A stretch of 39,339 bases of DNA from Desulfobacterium sp. (GTDB lineage Bacteria; Desulfobacterota; Desulfobacteria; Desulfobacterales; Desulfobacteraceae): positions 1 to 39,339 of the forward strand of contig JAEINR010000061.1 of assembly GCA_016342325.1 (NCBI GenBank), read 5' to 3'. Under the pieces are notes generated by a model. The model searched no databases. It was not told where the DNA came from and saw nothing but the letters and a program-made list of their open reading frames with translations. The translations under genes were made by a program, and so were the position numbers. Numbering within the stretch: position 1 is the first letter of the stretch; the number at the start of each line of letters is the position of its first letter. Of this stretch, positions 17,317-26,361 are shown one piece after another.

Positions 17317-19041
17317 TTATAAGGTTGTTGGGTTGGTTTCCTTTATGTAGCGCTCGACCCCGTCAATGATGGCGTCGCACAGGCGTTCCTGATAGGTTGA
17401 GCTGACAAGGCGCTTGCACTCTGTCTTGTTGCTTAGGAATGAGGTTTCGATGAGGATGGAAGGCATCCTTGCCCCCAGAAGAACATAGAACGGGGCCTGT
17501 TTCACCCCGAGGTTCTTGATCTTAGAGTAGTTCTTGGCAAGCCCCTTGCACATGGTCCCCTGGACCTTGGTGGCAAGGCGGCTGGATTCGTTGATCTTGG
17601 CGTTTTTCATCAGGTCATTGAGAATGGATTCAAGGTCGCTGATGTTTTTCCGGCTGGTGGCGTTTTCCCGTGCCGCAACTTCAATGGCCTGGTCGTCGGT
17701 GGCAAGGTTGAGAAAATAGGTTTCCGTGCCTGTGGCTTTTCGGTTCTTGGCGGCATTGCAGTGGAGGGAAATGAAAAGGTCGGCATTTCGGGTGTTGGCA
17801 ATGGCCGTACGCTCCTCCAAAGTAAGATAGGTGTCCGTTGCCCGGGTGAGGATGACATCGCATTTGAGGCGGTCCCGCATTTTTTTTGCCAGGCGCTTGG
17901 AGATCTTGAGTACCACATCCTTTTCCCACACGTTTTTGAGATATCCCGGGGCGCCGGGGTCCTTGCCGCCATGGCCGGGATCGATGACGATCCTGCGAAC
18001 GCCGAGGGCGAGTTGCTTTGCAATGGCCGAGCTCTGGATATTATCCGTTGACATGTAGGCCTTGGAATTTCCGGATTTTTTGGATAATCCCGCGACTTTG
18101 GCCTTTCCATTGGCTCCCTTTGCCCATACGTCCACCACGAGCCTGAAGGGATCTTTGAGTGAAAATACCTTGTAGTTGTCAAAGGATTTAATGTCAATGA
18201 CCACCCGTACGGAATGGGGGGTGTGCTGGGCGGCCCTGGCCTGGATCAACAGGTTGTCGTTGATTTCGGTGTGTTTGGGGACATCCTTGCCCAGCCGGGA
18301 TTGGTTCAGATCGATGTAGAGCCGCTGGGGCTTGCCGTTGGCAGGATCTTTTTTCAGAAGCCTGTGGGCAAAGTTTCGGTTCTGGGTGGCATCGATGACA
18401 ACCCTTGTGTATTCGGGGTTTGACCAGAACCTGAGGCCACTGACACGGGCGTCTGTGGACCCTGGGGCAGAATCTGTAGATTCTACAGATGGGGCTGGCG
18501 TGGTCGGTTTGGGTGCCACCGCCACAATCGTTGCCGGCATTCTACGGATGAATGTTCGTTTTTTCAGGGATGTTTTTCTTTTCAGGGTCGTTTTTCGTTT
18601 TTCCACCGTGGGTTTTTCCACCGTGGGTTGGGCCTGGGGTGTTGAGGCAATGCGTTTTAGGAGGTGCCGGGCCCGTTCGCTGTAAGCACTGTCGGGATAG
18701 TGTCCTTGAATTCGCTTGAGCAGGTCCCGGGCCTCTGTTTTGTCCCTGGCCCTGCGGGATCGCTTGTGGAGTTCAAGGTAGAGTTGGGCCGACCGGTACA
18801 TCCCGGCCGGTGCCCAGGAGCTCTGGGGAAATTGGGAATTGACCCGCTGGTACTGATCAATGCACTTGATCCAGGAATCTCGGTATTTCTGCTTTGCCGG
18901 GTTTTTTCTCAGCTTTAGATAGGTTGCGTCTGCAAGCACGTATTGCTGTTGGGCGGTCATGGAAGCGCAGGACGCCGGAATGATCGACCCCAAAAAAAGC
19001 AGAACAAGAATACCGGGTATGAGCGGTTTCAGTTTCAGCAT
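17317..19041 (-). CDS. N-acetylmuramoyl-L-alanine amidase, AmiC-like
   Basis: A 574-residue exported zinc amidase that cuts the bond between peptide and MurNAc, used for septal peptidoglycan splitting. In order: a signal sequence (1-26, ending PASCASM), a TPR-like helical part (30-130) with YPDSAYSERA-type repeats, a basic KTTLKRKTSLKKRT linker (about 148-165), an AMIN domain (about 200-305) and an Amidase_3 domain (350-565). Zinc ligands are H357 (DPGHGGKDPG), E373 (WEKDVVL) and H427 (SLHCNA). The catalytic glutamate is in ILIETSFLSN near residue 540. The N-terminal TPR part is an addition relative to E. coli AmiC. The gene begins 3 bp after mutS. Confidence 0.93.
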   Translation of the reverse strand: MLKLKPLIPGILVLLFLGSIIPASCASMTAQQQYVLADATYLKLRKNPAKQKYRDSWIKCIDQYQRVNSQFPQSSWAPAGMYRSAQLYLELHKRSRRARDKTEARDLLKRIQGHYPDSAYSERARHLLKRIASTPQAQPTVEKPTVEKRKTTLKRKTSLKKRTFIRRMPATIVAVAPKPTTPAPSVESTDSAPGSTDARVSGLRFWSNPEYTRVVIDATQNRNFAHRLLKKDPANGKPQRLYIDLNQSRLGKDVPKHTEINDNLLIQARAAQHTPHSVRVVIDIKSFDNYKVFSLKDPFRLVVDVWAKGANGKAKVAGLSKKSGNSKAYMSTDNIQSSAIAKQLALGVRRIVIDPGHGGKDPGAPGYLKNVWEKDVVLKISKRLAKKMRDRLKCDVILTRATDTYLTLEERTAIANTRNADLFISLHCNAAKNRKATGTETYFLNLATDDQAIEVAARENATSRKNISDLESILNDLMKNAKINESSRLATKVQGTMCKGLAKNYSKIKNLGVKQAPFYVLLGARMPSILIETSFLSNKTECKRLVSSTYQERLCDAIIDGVERYIKETNPTTL

Positions 19042-19044
19042 GGG

Positions 19045-21717
19045 TTATGTGAGCGCTTTGGAGCTGATTTTTTGTTTTAGATTGTGCACCAGGTTGAGGG
19101 CTTCGATGGGTGTCATGGTGGAAATGTCAGTTGCTTCAAGGGCGGCAATGATCTCGTCATGGTCGGGATTCCCGAAAAGGTCCATCTGCTGATCTTGTTT
19201 CATTTCAACGGCAGGGGCAGCGGCTTTAACGGGGACAGCTTCGGGATCGACCTCCTTACCGTTGGACTCTATCTTTGCCAGGATTTCTTTGGCCTTTGCA
19301 ATGACCTGGTCCGGTACACCGGCCAGCCGGGCGACCTGGATACCGTAGCTCTTGTTGGTGCCTCCCCGGACAAGGCGGCGCAGAAAGATGATGTTGTCGT
19401 TGAACTCCTTGACGGCAATGTTGAAATTCTTGACCCTGGGCTTTAAGTCCTCAAGCCGGGTGAGTTCATGGTAGTGGGTCGCAAACAGGGTTTTCACCCC
19501 TTTGTTGTCCAGGTCGTGGAGATATTCGGCCACGGCCCAGGCAATGCTCATTCCGTCAAAGGTGGAGGTTCCCCGTCCAATCTCGTCCAGGATGACAAGG
19601 CTGTTCTGTTTGGCGTTGTTGACGATGTTGGCGGTCTCTTCCATCTCAACCATGAAGGTACTCTGGCCGAGGGCCAGGTTGTCAAGGGCGCCCACCCGGG
19701 TGAAGATTCGGTCGATGATGCAGAGGCTTGCATGTTCGGCTGGCACAAAGGATCCCATCTGGGCCATGAGGGACATGAGGGCCACCTGGCGCAGGACCGT
19801 GGATTTACCGGCCATGTTCGGTCCCGTGATGATGAGCACTTGGTCATTATCGTTGTCCAGGCGGATGCTGTTAGGGACGTATCTTTCTCCCAGGATCATC
19901 TTTTCGACCACGGGATGACGTCCCTCCTTGATCTCAAGGACCTTGTCCCGGTTGAGTTCGGGCCGGGTGTAGTTGTTCTCTTCAGCTGCGGTTGCAAGGG
20001 CGAGCAGGACATCCACACAGGCCAGGAACTTGGCCATCTTAAGGATGGACGGGGTCTTTTGGACGATGCTTTCCCGGACGTTGCAAAAGAGGCTGTACTC
20101 AAGGGCGGACCGCTTGTCCTGGGCGTTGAGCACTGTGGATTCCACCTCTTTGAGTTCATCGGTGATAAAGCGTTCCGCATTGACCAGGGTCTGTTTCCTG
20201 ATGTAGTGGTCAGGCACGGACTGGGCCTGGACCTTGGATACCTCGATGAAATAGCCGAACACTTTGTTGAACTTGATTTTCAGGGAGCTGAGACCGGTTT
20301 TTTTCTTTTCCTTGGCCCCGGTCTTGGCGATCCAGGAGCGGCCGTCCCTGGCAATTTCCAGGATTTCATCCAGCTCATCGTTGTAGTCGTCACAGATGAT
20401 GCCACCCTCGTTCAGGGCGATGGGGGCGTCCGGCCGGATGGCCCGGTTGATGAGGTCGGCAAGGGCGAACAGTTCGGTGGAGACCTGATCCCTCTCCTCG
20501 ATCAATTCTCCCTGGAACAGGGGAGAGGAGAGCTGGTTTAAGTCGTTGAAGAGCTGGGGCAGTTTGTACAGAGAGGTTTTCAGGGCGGTCAGGTCCCTTG
20601 CGTTTCCGTGGCCCATGGATATTTTGCTCCCAAGGCGCTCCAGGTCGTACACCTCCTTGAGGTGGGACCGCAGGCTCTGCATTGCGCCCGGATTCTCTTT
20701 TGCTTCGGCAACGGCATCCAGGCGCTGCTGGATGCCGTCGATATGGATGAGGGGATAGCGGATCCAGTTCTTGAGCTGCCGGCCGCCCATGGCGGTGATG
20801 GTCTTGTCAAGGACGCTGATGAGGCTTCCTTTTTTGTCACCGTTCTGGATGTTTTTCAACAACTCCAGGTTCCGGCAGGACCGGTCGTCGATGAGCAGGT
20901 AGGCGTTGAGCTCGTAGCTTTCCAGTGCCAGGATGTGATCTGTGTCCTGGAGCTGGGTTTCCTGGACATAGGCGAGGATGGCGCCTGCGGCGGCGGTTCC
21001 GGCCGTAAGATCCTCGCATCCGAATCCCTGGAGACTCCGGGTGCGGAACTTTTCCGTGAGCCGTTTTTTGGCCGGTGCAAGCTTGAAATCGTCCCCGTCA
21101 AGATAGGAGATCTGAATGTCGGCAAAGGGCCTTTTTACATGGCTGTAAAAGGGATCCTTGTCAAAAGATGCCGGCAGCAACAGCTCCTTTGCATCTATCC
21201 TCAGGGCTTCATCTATCAGGGCTGGGGGGACTTTTCCGTTTTTGGCCTCGGTCTGGGTGGTCCTGAACATGCCCGTGGAGATGTCCAGGTAGGAGAGGCC
21301 GGCAAAGCCCTGGCTGACGCAGATGGCAGCAAGAAAGTTGTTGGATCCCTTGTCCAGGAGCGCTTCGTTGAGGATCATTCCGGGGGTGATCACCCGAACC
21401 ACTTCCCGCTTGACAAGTCCCTTGGCCAAGCCCGGGTCCTCCACCTGCTCGCACACGGCCACCTTGCAGCCGTTTTCAATGAGCTTTGCAATATAGGTGT
21501 CGGCGGCCTTGTAGGGCACCCCGCACATGGGGATGGGGTTGTCCTGTGTCTTGTTCCTTGAGGTCAGCGTTATCTCAAGAATTGCGGCGGCCTTTGTTGC
21601 ATCGTCAAGGAACATTTCATAAAAATCCCCCATTCGGTAGAAGAGGATTGAATCTGGATACCTCTCCTTTATGGAGAGAAATTGTTCCATCATAGGGGTG
21701 TTTTTTTGAACGGTCAT
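19045..21717 (-). CDS. mutS: DNA mismatch repair protein MutS
   Basis: An 890-residue mismatch-recognition ATPase. The mismatch-contacting F-x-E is at F32-E34 in RMGDFYEMF. The connector, lever and clamp domains follow. The ATPase domain starts near residue 600 with the Walker A GPNMAGKST (about 630), then LGQSTFMVEMEE, the Walker B VILDEIGRGTST and the ATHYHEL helix. The C-terminal tail (about 800-890) matches the dimer/tetramer region. Full length and no defect seen. It lies 16 bp downstream of the LapA-like gene; mutL is not nearby. Confidence 0.98.
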   Translation of the reverse strand: MTVQKNTPMMEQFLSIKERYPDSILFYRMGDFYEMFLDDATKAAAILEITLTSRNKTQDNPIPMCGVPYKAADTYIAKLIENGCKVAVCEQVEDPGLAKGLVKREVVRVITPGMILNEALLDKGSNNFLAAICVSQGFAGLSYLDISTGMFRTTQTEAKNGKVPPALIDEALRIDAKELLLPASFDKDPFYSHVKRPFADIQISYLDGDDFKLAPAKKRLTEKFRTRSLQGFGCEDLTAGTAAAGAILAYVQETQLQDTDHILALESYELNAYLLIDDRSCRNLELLKNIQNGDKKGSLISVLDKTITAMGGRQLKNWIRYPLIHIDGIQQRLDAVAEAKENPGAMQSLRSHLKEVYDLERLGSKISMGHGNARDLTALKTSLYKLPQLFNDLNQLSSPLFQGELIEERDQVSTELFALADLINRAIRPDAPIALNEGGIICDDYNDELDEILEIARDGRSWIAKTGAKEKKKTGLSSLKIKFNKVFGYFIEVSKVQAQSVPDHYIRKQTLVNAERFITDELKEVESTVLNAQDKRSALEYSLFCNVRESIVQKTPSILKMAKFLACVDVLLALATAAEENNYTRPELNRDKVLEIKEGRHPVVEKMILGERYVPNSIRLDNDNDQVLIITGPNMAGKSTVLRQVALMSLMAQMGSFVPAEHASLCIIDRIFTRVGALDNLALGQSTFMVEMEETANIVNNAKQNSLVILDEIGRGTSTFDGMSIAWAVAEYLHDLDNKGVKTLFATHYHELTRLEDLKPRVKNFNIAVKEFNDNIIFLRRLVRGGTNKSYGIQVARLAGVPDQVIAKAKEILAKIESNGKEVDPEAVPVKAAAPAVEMKQDQQMDLFGNPDHDEIIAALEATDISTMTPIEALNLVHNLKQKISSKALT

Positions 21718-21733
21718 GGTAAATTAAGCTTGG

Positions 21734-22135
21734 TTACGCTGTCTCCTCTTTTTCAATGGGCTGATCGTCCCCGGGCTCTTGGTTTTCCGTGACCGCTTTT
21801 CTCTGGTAGGGGTCGCTTGTAAAGGGCTCAAGCTCGGCTTTTAGGGAGGCGATCTTCTCAAGATGGGACTCGATGGTTGCGTTAAGGGACTTTATGGTTT
21901 TCTTGGATTTTAATTTTGACGCTATACCGTAAAAGCCTGCCCCAAGAAGACCGAGGGCAAGGGCGATTCCGAAATAGGCGAGATTCTGGACTGGCAGTGC
22001 GGTCCAGTGCCAGGTTTCTACCCCGAGACTTAAGGATAGTGCCTGTTTAGCAAAGAAGTAGTCCCTGTTCTGGTAGACTACCAGGCCGGCAAATATCAGT
22101 ATGATGAGTCCGAAAAACAGTTTGATCTTTTTCAT
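21734..22135 (-). CDS. LapA-domain-like small membrane protein
   Basis: A 133-residue protein with two transmembrane helices (about 4-21 and 51-72) followed by a predicted coiled coil (about 75-103) and an acidic, disordered tail ending EKEETA. This matches the LapA/DUF1049 architecture. E. coli LapA works with LapB in controlling lipopolysaccharide synthesis; that role here is by analogy only. It is first in the run to mutS, amidase and crotonase. Confidence 0.72.
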   Translation of the reverse strand: MKKIKLFFGLIILIFAGLVVYQNRDYFFAKQALSLSLGVETWHWTALPVQNLAYFGIALALGLLGAGFYGIASKLKSKKTIKSLNATIESHLEKIASLKAELEPFTSDPYQRKAVTENQEPGDDQPIEKEETA

Positions 22136-22283
22136 TTGCAGTCTCCATTCTATTTGTTATTGATAAATTCCTATTTTAAAATGCTTTGGGATAATAGATC
22201 AAATCCCTGGTTTTTTCAATTATTCTTTTTCATGACCTGCCACCTGGGCCGGGTTTGCATCCCCTGGTTATGGTTTGTCCAGG

Positions 22284-22847
22284 TTAGATCATGGGATTGA
22301 AGAGCTTCACCCCCTTAAGGTCGGGCTCTCCCATGATCTCCCAGGAGATCTCGTTGTCCGTAATCTCGTTTGCTATCTCCATGATGGAAACATGAAGATG
22401 GCAGTGGATGCCGGATTTTTTCCCCGTGGTGTCGGCAATCTGTCCGACAACATCCCCTTTATTCACCCGGGTTCCCGGAACGACCGCTGAAGGAACCGCT
22501 ATATGGGAGTAGACCGAAACCAGCCTTGATTCCGCGTCCTGTGCGTGTTTGATAATCACCGACCGGCCCAGGAAGTCGCTGCACACGTTGATCACCTCTC
22601 CTTTGGCCATGGCAGGCACCCGGGTGCTGGTGTCCAGCCACTGGATCCTGCCTGTCCGGTTCCTGAACAGGGCGATATCAAGGCCCTCGTGCATGGCATG
22701 GCGGGTGCCGAAATCGGCCCACCACTTTGCCCGGGACCAGAAGAGCATACCCGGGTGGAAAAACCACTCCCGTTGATCTGAAATGGGAAGATTGTTCAGG
22801 TGTGTAATGGCATCAAGGTAGGAACGGATGGCAAAGGATTTCATCAT
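22284..22847 (-). CDS. M23-family (LytM-type) metallopeptidase lacking a signal peptide
   Basis: A 187-residue protein containing an M23 peptidase fold. Zinc ligands are seen in HEGLDIA (H-x3-D) and the H-x-H of GIHCHLHVSI. The lysostaphin-like barrel-sandwich segment between them carries VNKGDVVGQIADTTG. The frame is open further upstream, but that part overlaps the CooT gene in another frame and is not protein-like. The ATG at 22847 lies 13 nt after the CooT stop and gives the correct domain start. There is no signal peptide or membrane helix, which is unusual for a family acting on peptidoglycan; it may be cytosolic or use an unseen export route. Cotranscribed with CooT. Confidence 0.8.
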   Translation of the reverse strand: MMKSFAIRSYLDAITHLNNLPISDQREWFFHPGMLFWSRAKWWADFGTRHAMHEGLDIALFRNRTGRIQWLDTSTRVPAMAKGEVINVCSDFLGRSVIIKHAQDAESRLVSVYSHIAVPSAVVPGTRVNKGDVVGQIADTTGKKSGIHCHLHVSIMEIANEITDNEISWEIMGEPDLKGVKLFNPMI

Positions 22848-22860
22848 TGTCCGGTACGGA

Positions 22861-23049
22861 TCAGGCAACCAGGACGATCTTGTGGGCCATGAGGTTGATG
22901 TCTTCGATGGTTCCCGTGACTTCCTTGCTCTCTCCAAGCAGTCCTTTTAAAAGGAAGCGATTGTCGCCGCAGGGGGTTATTGCTGCAACATTTTCCATGA
23001 CAAGCTCTTCATTTCCATTGGTCTTGATGTAGACGTTGGATTCGCACAT
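22861..23049 (-). CDS. cooT: CooT-family nickel-binding protein
   Basis: A 62-residue protein that matches the CooT family in length and pattern: MCESNVYIKTNGNEELVMEN at the N-terminus and INLMAHKIVLV at the C-terminus. Cys2 is the family's nickel ligand at the dimer interface. CooT helps load nickel into carbon monoxide dehydrogenase, fitting an acetyl-CoA-pathway sulfate reducer. AAGGAG stands 6 nt before the ATG. No CODH genes are in this window. Confidence 0.82.
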   Translation of the reverse strand: MCESNVYIKTNGNEELVMENVAAITPCGDNRFLLKGLLGESKEVTGTIEDINLMAHKIVLVA

Positions 23050-23224
23050 GTTGATCTCCTTGTTTGGTGTTTAAAAGTTGCATTATCGCGCCTTGTATAT
23101 GAATAGAAACCCTTTTTTCAGGCATCAATTCGAGTGCTGACATCTAGGGTCTCATACCCAACGGTTGACCCAATATCAGGAAAACCGTGTTCTTGCAAGT
23201 CTACAATAATAAAAAAAAGCGGCA

Positions 23225-23869
23225 TTAAAGGGTGACCATTTCAATGCTGGGGGGGTGCTCAAGATCCCAGTCGATAAGGGCTCCGCTCAAATTTCGGTTC
23301 ATGGCGCAGTTGACGACAATGGTTTGTCCGAGGGTGGTTGTGCCTGCGTCTTCATGGATGTGCCCGCAGATCACCATTCGGGGTTGACCCTGGTTGACAA
23401 GATGCCTCAGGCCGGTTGAGCCCGCATGGAATCGGCCTCCCACCCGGTCCCGTGTTCCCAGGGGCGGCGGATGGGCCACCAGGATGGAGCGTTCTGTCAT
23501 AAGGGGTGCCAGGGCCTTTAACGCGCGGTTCTCCCTAAGGCATACCCTGGAACGAAAGGGCAGGGGGATGGTGCCGCTGATGCCGACAAAATTGACGCTG
23601 TTGAAGAGAATCGATTCCATGTGCAAACTGGTGGTGCCCGGGGTTTCGCTCAGAAGCGCTTCCACACGGCCCAGGTCCGAATTTCCTCCGATGCAGAACA
23701 CGGGGACTCCCATGGCGCCAAGTCTGCTGATCACGGGGCTTGGACCGACATAGTTGGTAATATCGCCTGCAACCACTGCAACATCCGGCTGAAACCGTTC
23801 AATGGCGGTTTCAACCCTTGCCAACCTGTCCTCTTTCCCGTGGATATCCGCAACTGCATAAATTCGCAT
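23225..23869 (-). CDS. Small calcineurin-like metallophosphoesterase
   Basis: A 214-residue cytoplasmic phosphoesterase. Metal-binding motifs appear in order: AVADIHGKED (6-15), VVAGDIT (about 33), IGGNSD (about 61, replacing the usual GNHD), VAHPPP (about 131) and CGHIHEDAG (about 168). The asparagine-serine change in the third motif is seen in the YfcE/MJ0936-like subgroup and in archaeal relatives. AAAGGAGAGGCGG precedes the ATG. It stands alone, divergent from the ammonia-lyase. Substrate unknown; a phosphodiester is likely. Confidence 0.85.
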   Translation of the reverse strand: MRIYAVADIHGKEDRLARVETAIERFQPDVAVVAGDITNYVGPSPVISRLGAMGVPVFCIGGNSDLGRVEALLSETPGTTSLHMESILFNSVNFVGISGTIPLPFRSRVCLRENRALKALAPLMTERSILVAHPPPLGTRDRVGGRFHAGSTGLRHLVNQGQPRMVICGHIHEDAGTTTLGQTIVVNCAMNRNLSGALIDWDLEHPPSIEMVTL

Positions 23870-23955
23870 CCGCCTCTCCTTTGTCCATTAGTCCATTGTT
23901 GCCATCTATATCGGGTTGATTTATAAATGGCAACGATTTCCTTCCAAGAAAACCG

Positions 23956-23984
23956 TTGACACCCACCTGCTATTATACTTGTAT
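23956..23984 (+). promoter_or_regulatory. Candidate promoter of the ammonia-lyase gene
   Basis: A perfect -35 TTGACA at 23956-23961 and, 17 bp on, a weak TTGTAT at 23979-23984; overlapping AT-rich alternatives (TATACT, TATTAA) have poorer spacing. The segment is 50-75 bp before the start codon. Confidence 0.4.
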
Positions 23985-24031
23985 TAATATCATGCCTTAT
24001 AAACGGGTAAATTGTTTTAAAGGGGGGCTTC

Positions 24032-25564
24032 ATGGACTCTTATGTAACCCTTGGAAACAGGGAGATGACCCTTGAGTCGCTTGAATCCGTTGCCAGGAAA
24101 GGTGTTGGCGCGGACCTGTCAGCGGCTGCTGAAACAAAAATTAAGAGGGCCCGGACCCTGGTGGAACAGTGGGTCCGGGAGGGGCGAAGCATCTACGGGG
24201 TCACCACCGGGTTCGGGGCCCTGAGCGATGTTTCCATCTCAAAAAAGGATACGGAACGGCTCCAGACCAATATTCTCATGAGCCATGCCGCCGGGGTGGG
24301 CACGCCCTTTGATCCTGAAATCGTCAGGGCCATGATGGTGTTAAAGCTCAATGATTTTTCCCTGGGACACTCTGGCATCCGCCCCAAGACCGCCCGCAAC
24401 CTTTGCCATCTTCTCAATTCAGGGGTGGTGCCAGTTGTGCCGGACAAGGGGTCCGTGGGTGCCAGCGGCGATCTTGTGCCCCTGGCCCACATGGCCCTGG
24501 TCCTGATCGGAAAGGGTGAAGCCCTGGTCCGCAATAAGCGGGTTTCCGGCCTTGACGCACTTAAGGGGTGTTCCCTTGTCCCCCTCTGCCTTGGATCCGG
24601 GGAGGGGCTTGCTTTGGTCAACGGAACCCAGGCCATGACAGCCGTTGGCTGCCTTGCCCTGGTGGATGCCGTGAATCTCCTGAAGCACGCCGATATTGCC
24701 GCCTGCATGAGTTTGGAGGTGTTGATGGGATCGAGGACCGAGTTTGACCCAAGAATTCACCAGGTCAGGCCACACAAGGGGCAAATCAGAACCGCGGACA
24801 ACATGCTCAGGATCACGGCCGACAGCGAGATCATCTCGTCCCACAGGGATTGCTCCCGGGTCCAGGATGCCTACACCCTTCGCTGCTCCCCCCAGGTCCA
24901 CGGGGCGGTAAAGGATTGCCTCGACAATGGGAGAAAGGTTCTGGAGGTGGAGATTAACTCGGCCACCGGCAATCCCCTGATCTTCCCGGACCAAGGCGAT
25001 TTTCTCCTGGGGGGCAATTTCCATGGGGAGCCTGTGGCCTTTGCCCTGGATTTCATGGGCATTGCCGTGGCCGAGGTGGCTAACATTTCGGAGCGGCGCA
25101 TTGAACGGCTGGTCAATCCGAAGCTGAGCGGGCTTCCTGCGTTTCTGGTCAAAGACAACGGGCTGAACTCCGGGTTCATGATCGCCCAGTACACGGCTGC
25201 ATCCCTGGTTTCCGAAAACAAGGTGCTCTCCCACCCGGCATCGGTGGATTCCATCCCCACCTCGGCCAACAAGGAGGACCATGTTTCCATGGGGACCATT
25301 GCTGCAAGAAAGGCCAGGCAGATTGTGGAAAATGCGGAGAACGTCATCGCCATTGAGCTCATGTCCGCAGCCCAGGGTTTGGATCTGTTTACCAATCTCA
25401 AGCCGGGCAAGGGCGCCCGGGCGGCCTATGATGTCATACGGAAGCATGTGGCGTATTTGGAAGAGGACAGGATACTTGCAACGGACATTGGGGTGGTCAG
25501 AAATCTCATACGGGACGGCAGTATCCTGGCAGCGGTGGAAGCGGCAATAGGGGCGCTTGCCTGA
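24032..25564 (+). CDS. hutH: Histidine ammonia-lyase (MIO enzyme family)
   Basis: A 510-residue cytoplasmic lyase that removes ammonia from histidine to give urocanate. The tripeptide that cyclises to the MIO cofactor is A144-S145-G146 in GSVGASGDLVP. The catalytic tyrosine is Y55 in SIYGVTTGFG. H85 in LMSHAAG and the glutamate in AIELMSAAQGLDL favour histidine over phenylalanine or tyrosine. Length is right for HutH. One small departure is TSANKEDHVSM where most HutH proteins have TSANQEDHVSM. The neighbours hutU, hutI and hutG are absent, so the gene is solitary here. A tyrosine-type activity cannot be excluded. Confidence 0.88.
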   Translation: MDSYVTLGNREMTLESLESVARKGVGADLSAAAETKIKRARTLVEQWVREGRSIYGVTTGFGALSDVSISKKDTERLQTNILMSHAAGVGTPFDPEIVRAMMVLKLNDFSLGHSGIRPKTARNLCHLLNSGVVPVVPDKGSVGASGDLVPLAHMALVLIGKGEALVRNKRVSGLDALKGCSLVPLCLGSGEGLALVNGTQAMTAVGCLALVDAVNLLKHADIAACMSLEVLMGSRTEFDPRIHQVRPHKGQIRTADNMLRITADSEIISSHRDCSRVQDAYTLRCSPQVHGAVKDCLDNGRKVLEVEINSATGNPLIFPDQGDFLLGGNFHGEPVAFALDFMGIAVAEVANISERRIERLVNPKLSGLPAFLVKDNGLNSGFMIAQYTAASLVSENKVLSHPASVDSIPTSANKEDHVSMGTIAARKARQIVENAENVIAIELMSAAQGLDLFTNLKPGKGARAAYDVIRKHVAYLEEDRILATDIGVVRNLIRDGSILAAVEAAIGALA

Positions 25565-25631
25565 TCATGGAGAGATTTCTTTTATGGTTCCTGCAATTCC
25601 CGGGGGAGCGGCAGCAGTATCTTTTGCCTGA

Positions 25632-26357
25632 TCAGGAGAGGCGCACAAGTTCCAGGTCGCCCCAGGCGCCCATGCTTTTCCCTTTGATGATGATGATTCC
25701 CTGGATTCCCGGGATGGCGGCCCCTTGTTCGATGGCAGCTTCGATGTCTGATTCGGTGTTGACCCGGTTGCCAAGGGCGGTTGCCGCGGCATCGGCCAGG
25801 GCGCAGGAGCTGGCAACAACGGTTGCCGCATCTGCCCTGCCGAAACTCTTTGAATGGCCCAGGGTGCCGGAGGAGGTGCACAGGGCAATCGGGTGCCCCT
25901 GGTTTTGAATGCGGACCCCGGTTTTCATGCTCAGTACGGAATTTCCGGCATGGATCCCGAACACCGCATCCGTGTCAAGCTTCATGAATATGTCTCCCCC
26001 GTTCTCCACAATCACTTCGTTTGTGGCTTCCAGGAGCTTTCTGCCTGTAAACTCAGCCACGGCGCCGGCCACTGCCGCCATGGGACCGACATTGGCAAGC
26101 GTTGCCGCCTCGATCATGGAAATGACAATGTCCGGGGTTGGGAATTTCCCTTTGACAGGTGCAAGGGAGGTCAAAAAAGAGGGGTCGATGCGGCCGTAGG
26201 ATTCGATCATTTCCCGGGCCTTGAGCACGGCCCTGACAGCTGTATCTTCAAGATCCGATTGGGCCTGGATGTGTAGGTTGGTCTCTTTGACCGTGGCGCC
26301 GAAGGCCACAAGGCCTTTTCGGTTTGACAAGCTTCGGTAGGTACGGTTCTGGAACAT
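25632..26357 (-). CDS. UPF0280 (DUF375, ApbE-like) family protein
   Basis: A 241-residue protein of the UPF0280 family, found mainly in methanogens and sulfate reducers. Recognisable parts are ATVKETNLHIQA near the N-terminus, VGPMAAVAGAVAEF (about 91-104) and IVENGGDIFMKL (about 115-126); the latter two match the flavin-transferase (ApbE) core, including the GGD that binds metal in ApbE. Function is unproven. It is the last of a long same-strand run, 4 bp after the HD hydrolase, and converges on hutH. Confidence 0.85.
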   Translation of the reverse strand: MFQNRTYRSLSNRKGLVAFGATVKETNLHIQAQSDLEDTAVRAVLKAREMIESYGRIDPSFLTSLAPVKGKFPTPDIVISMIEAATLANVGPMAAVAGAVAEFTGRKLLEATNEVIVENGGDIFMKLDTDAVFGIHAGNSVLSMKTGVRIQNQGHPIALCTSSGTLGHSKSFGRADAATVVASSCALADAAATALGNRVNTESDIEAAIEQGAAIPGIQGIIIIKGKSMGAWGDLELVRLS

Positions 26358-26361
26358 GGGG

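Noticed and set aside
22848-22937. Upstream 30 residues of the M23 frame
   Set aside because: They overlap CooT codons in another frame and have random Arg/Ser/Thr composition; the ATG at 22847 is the better start.
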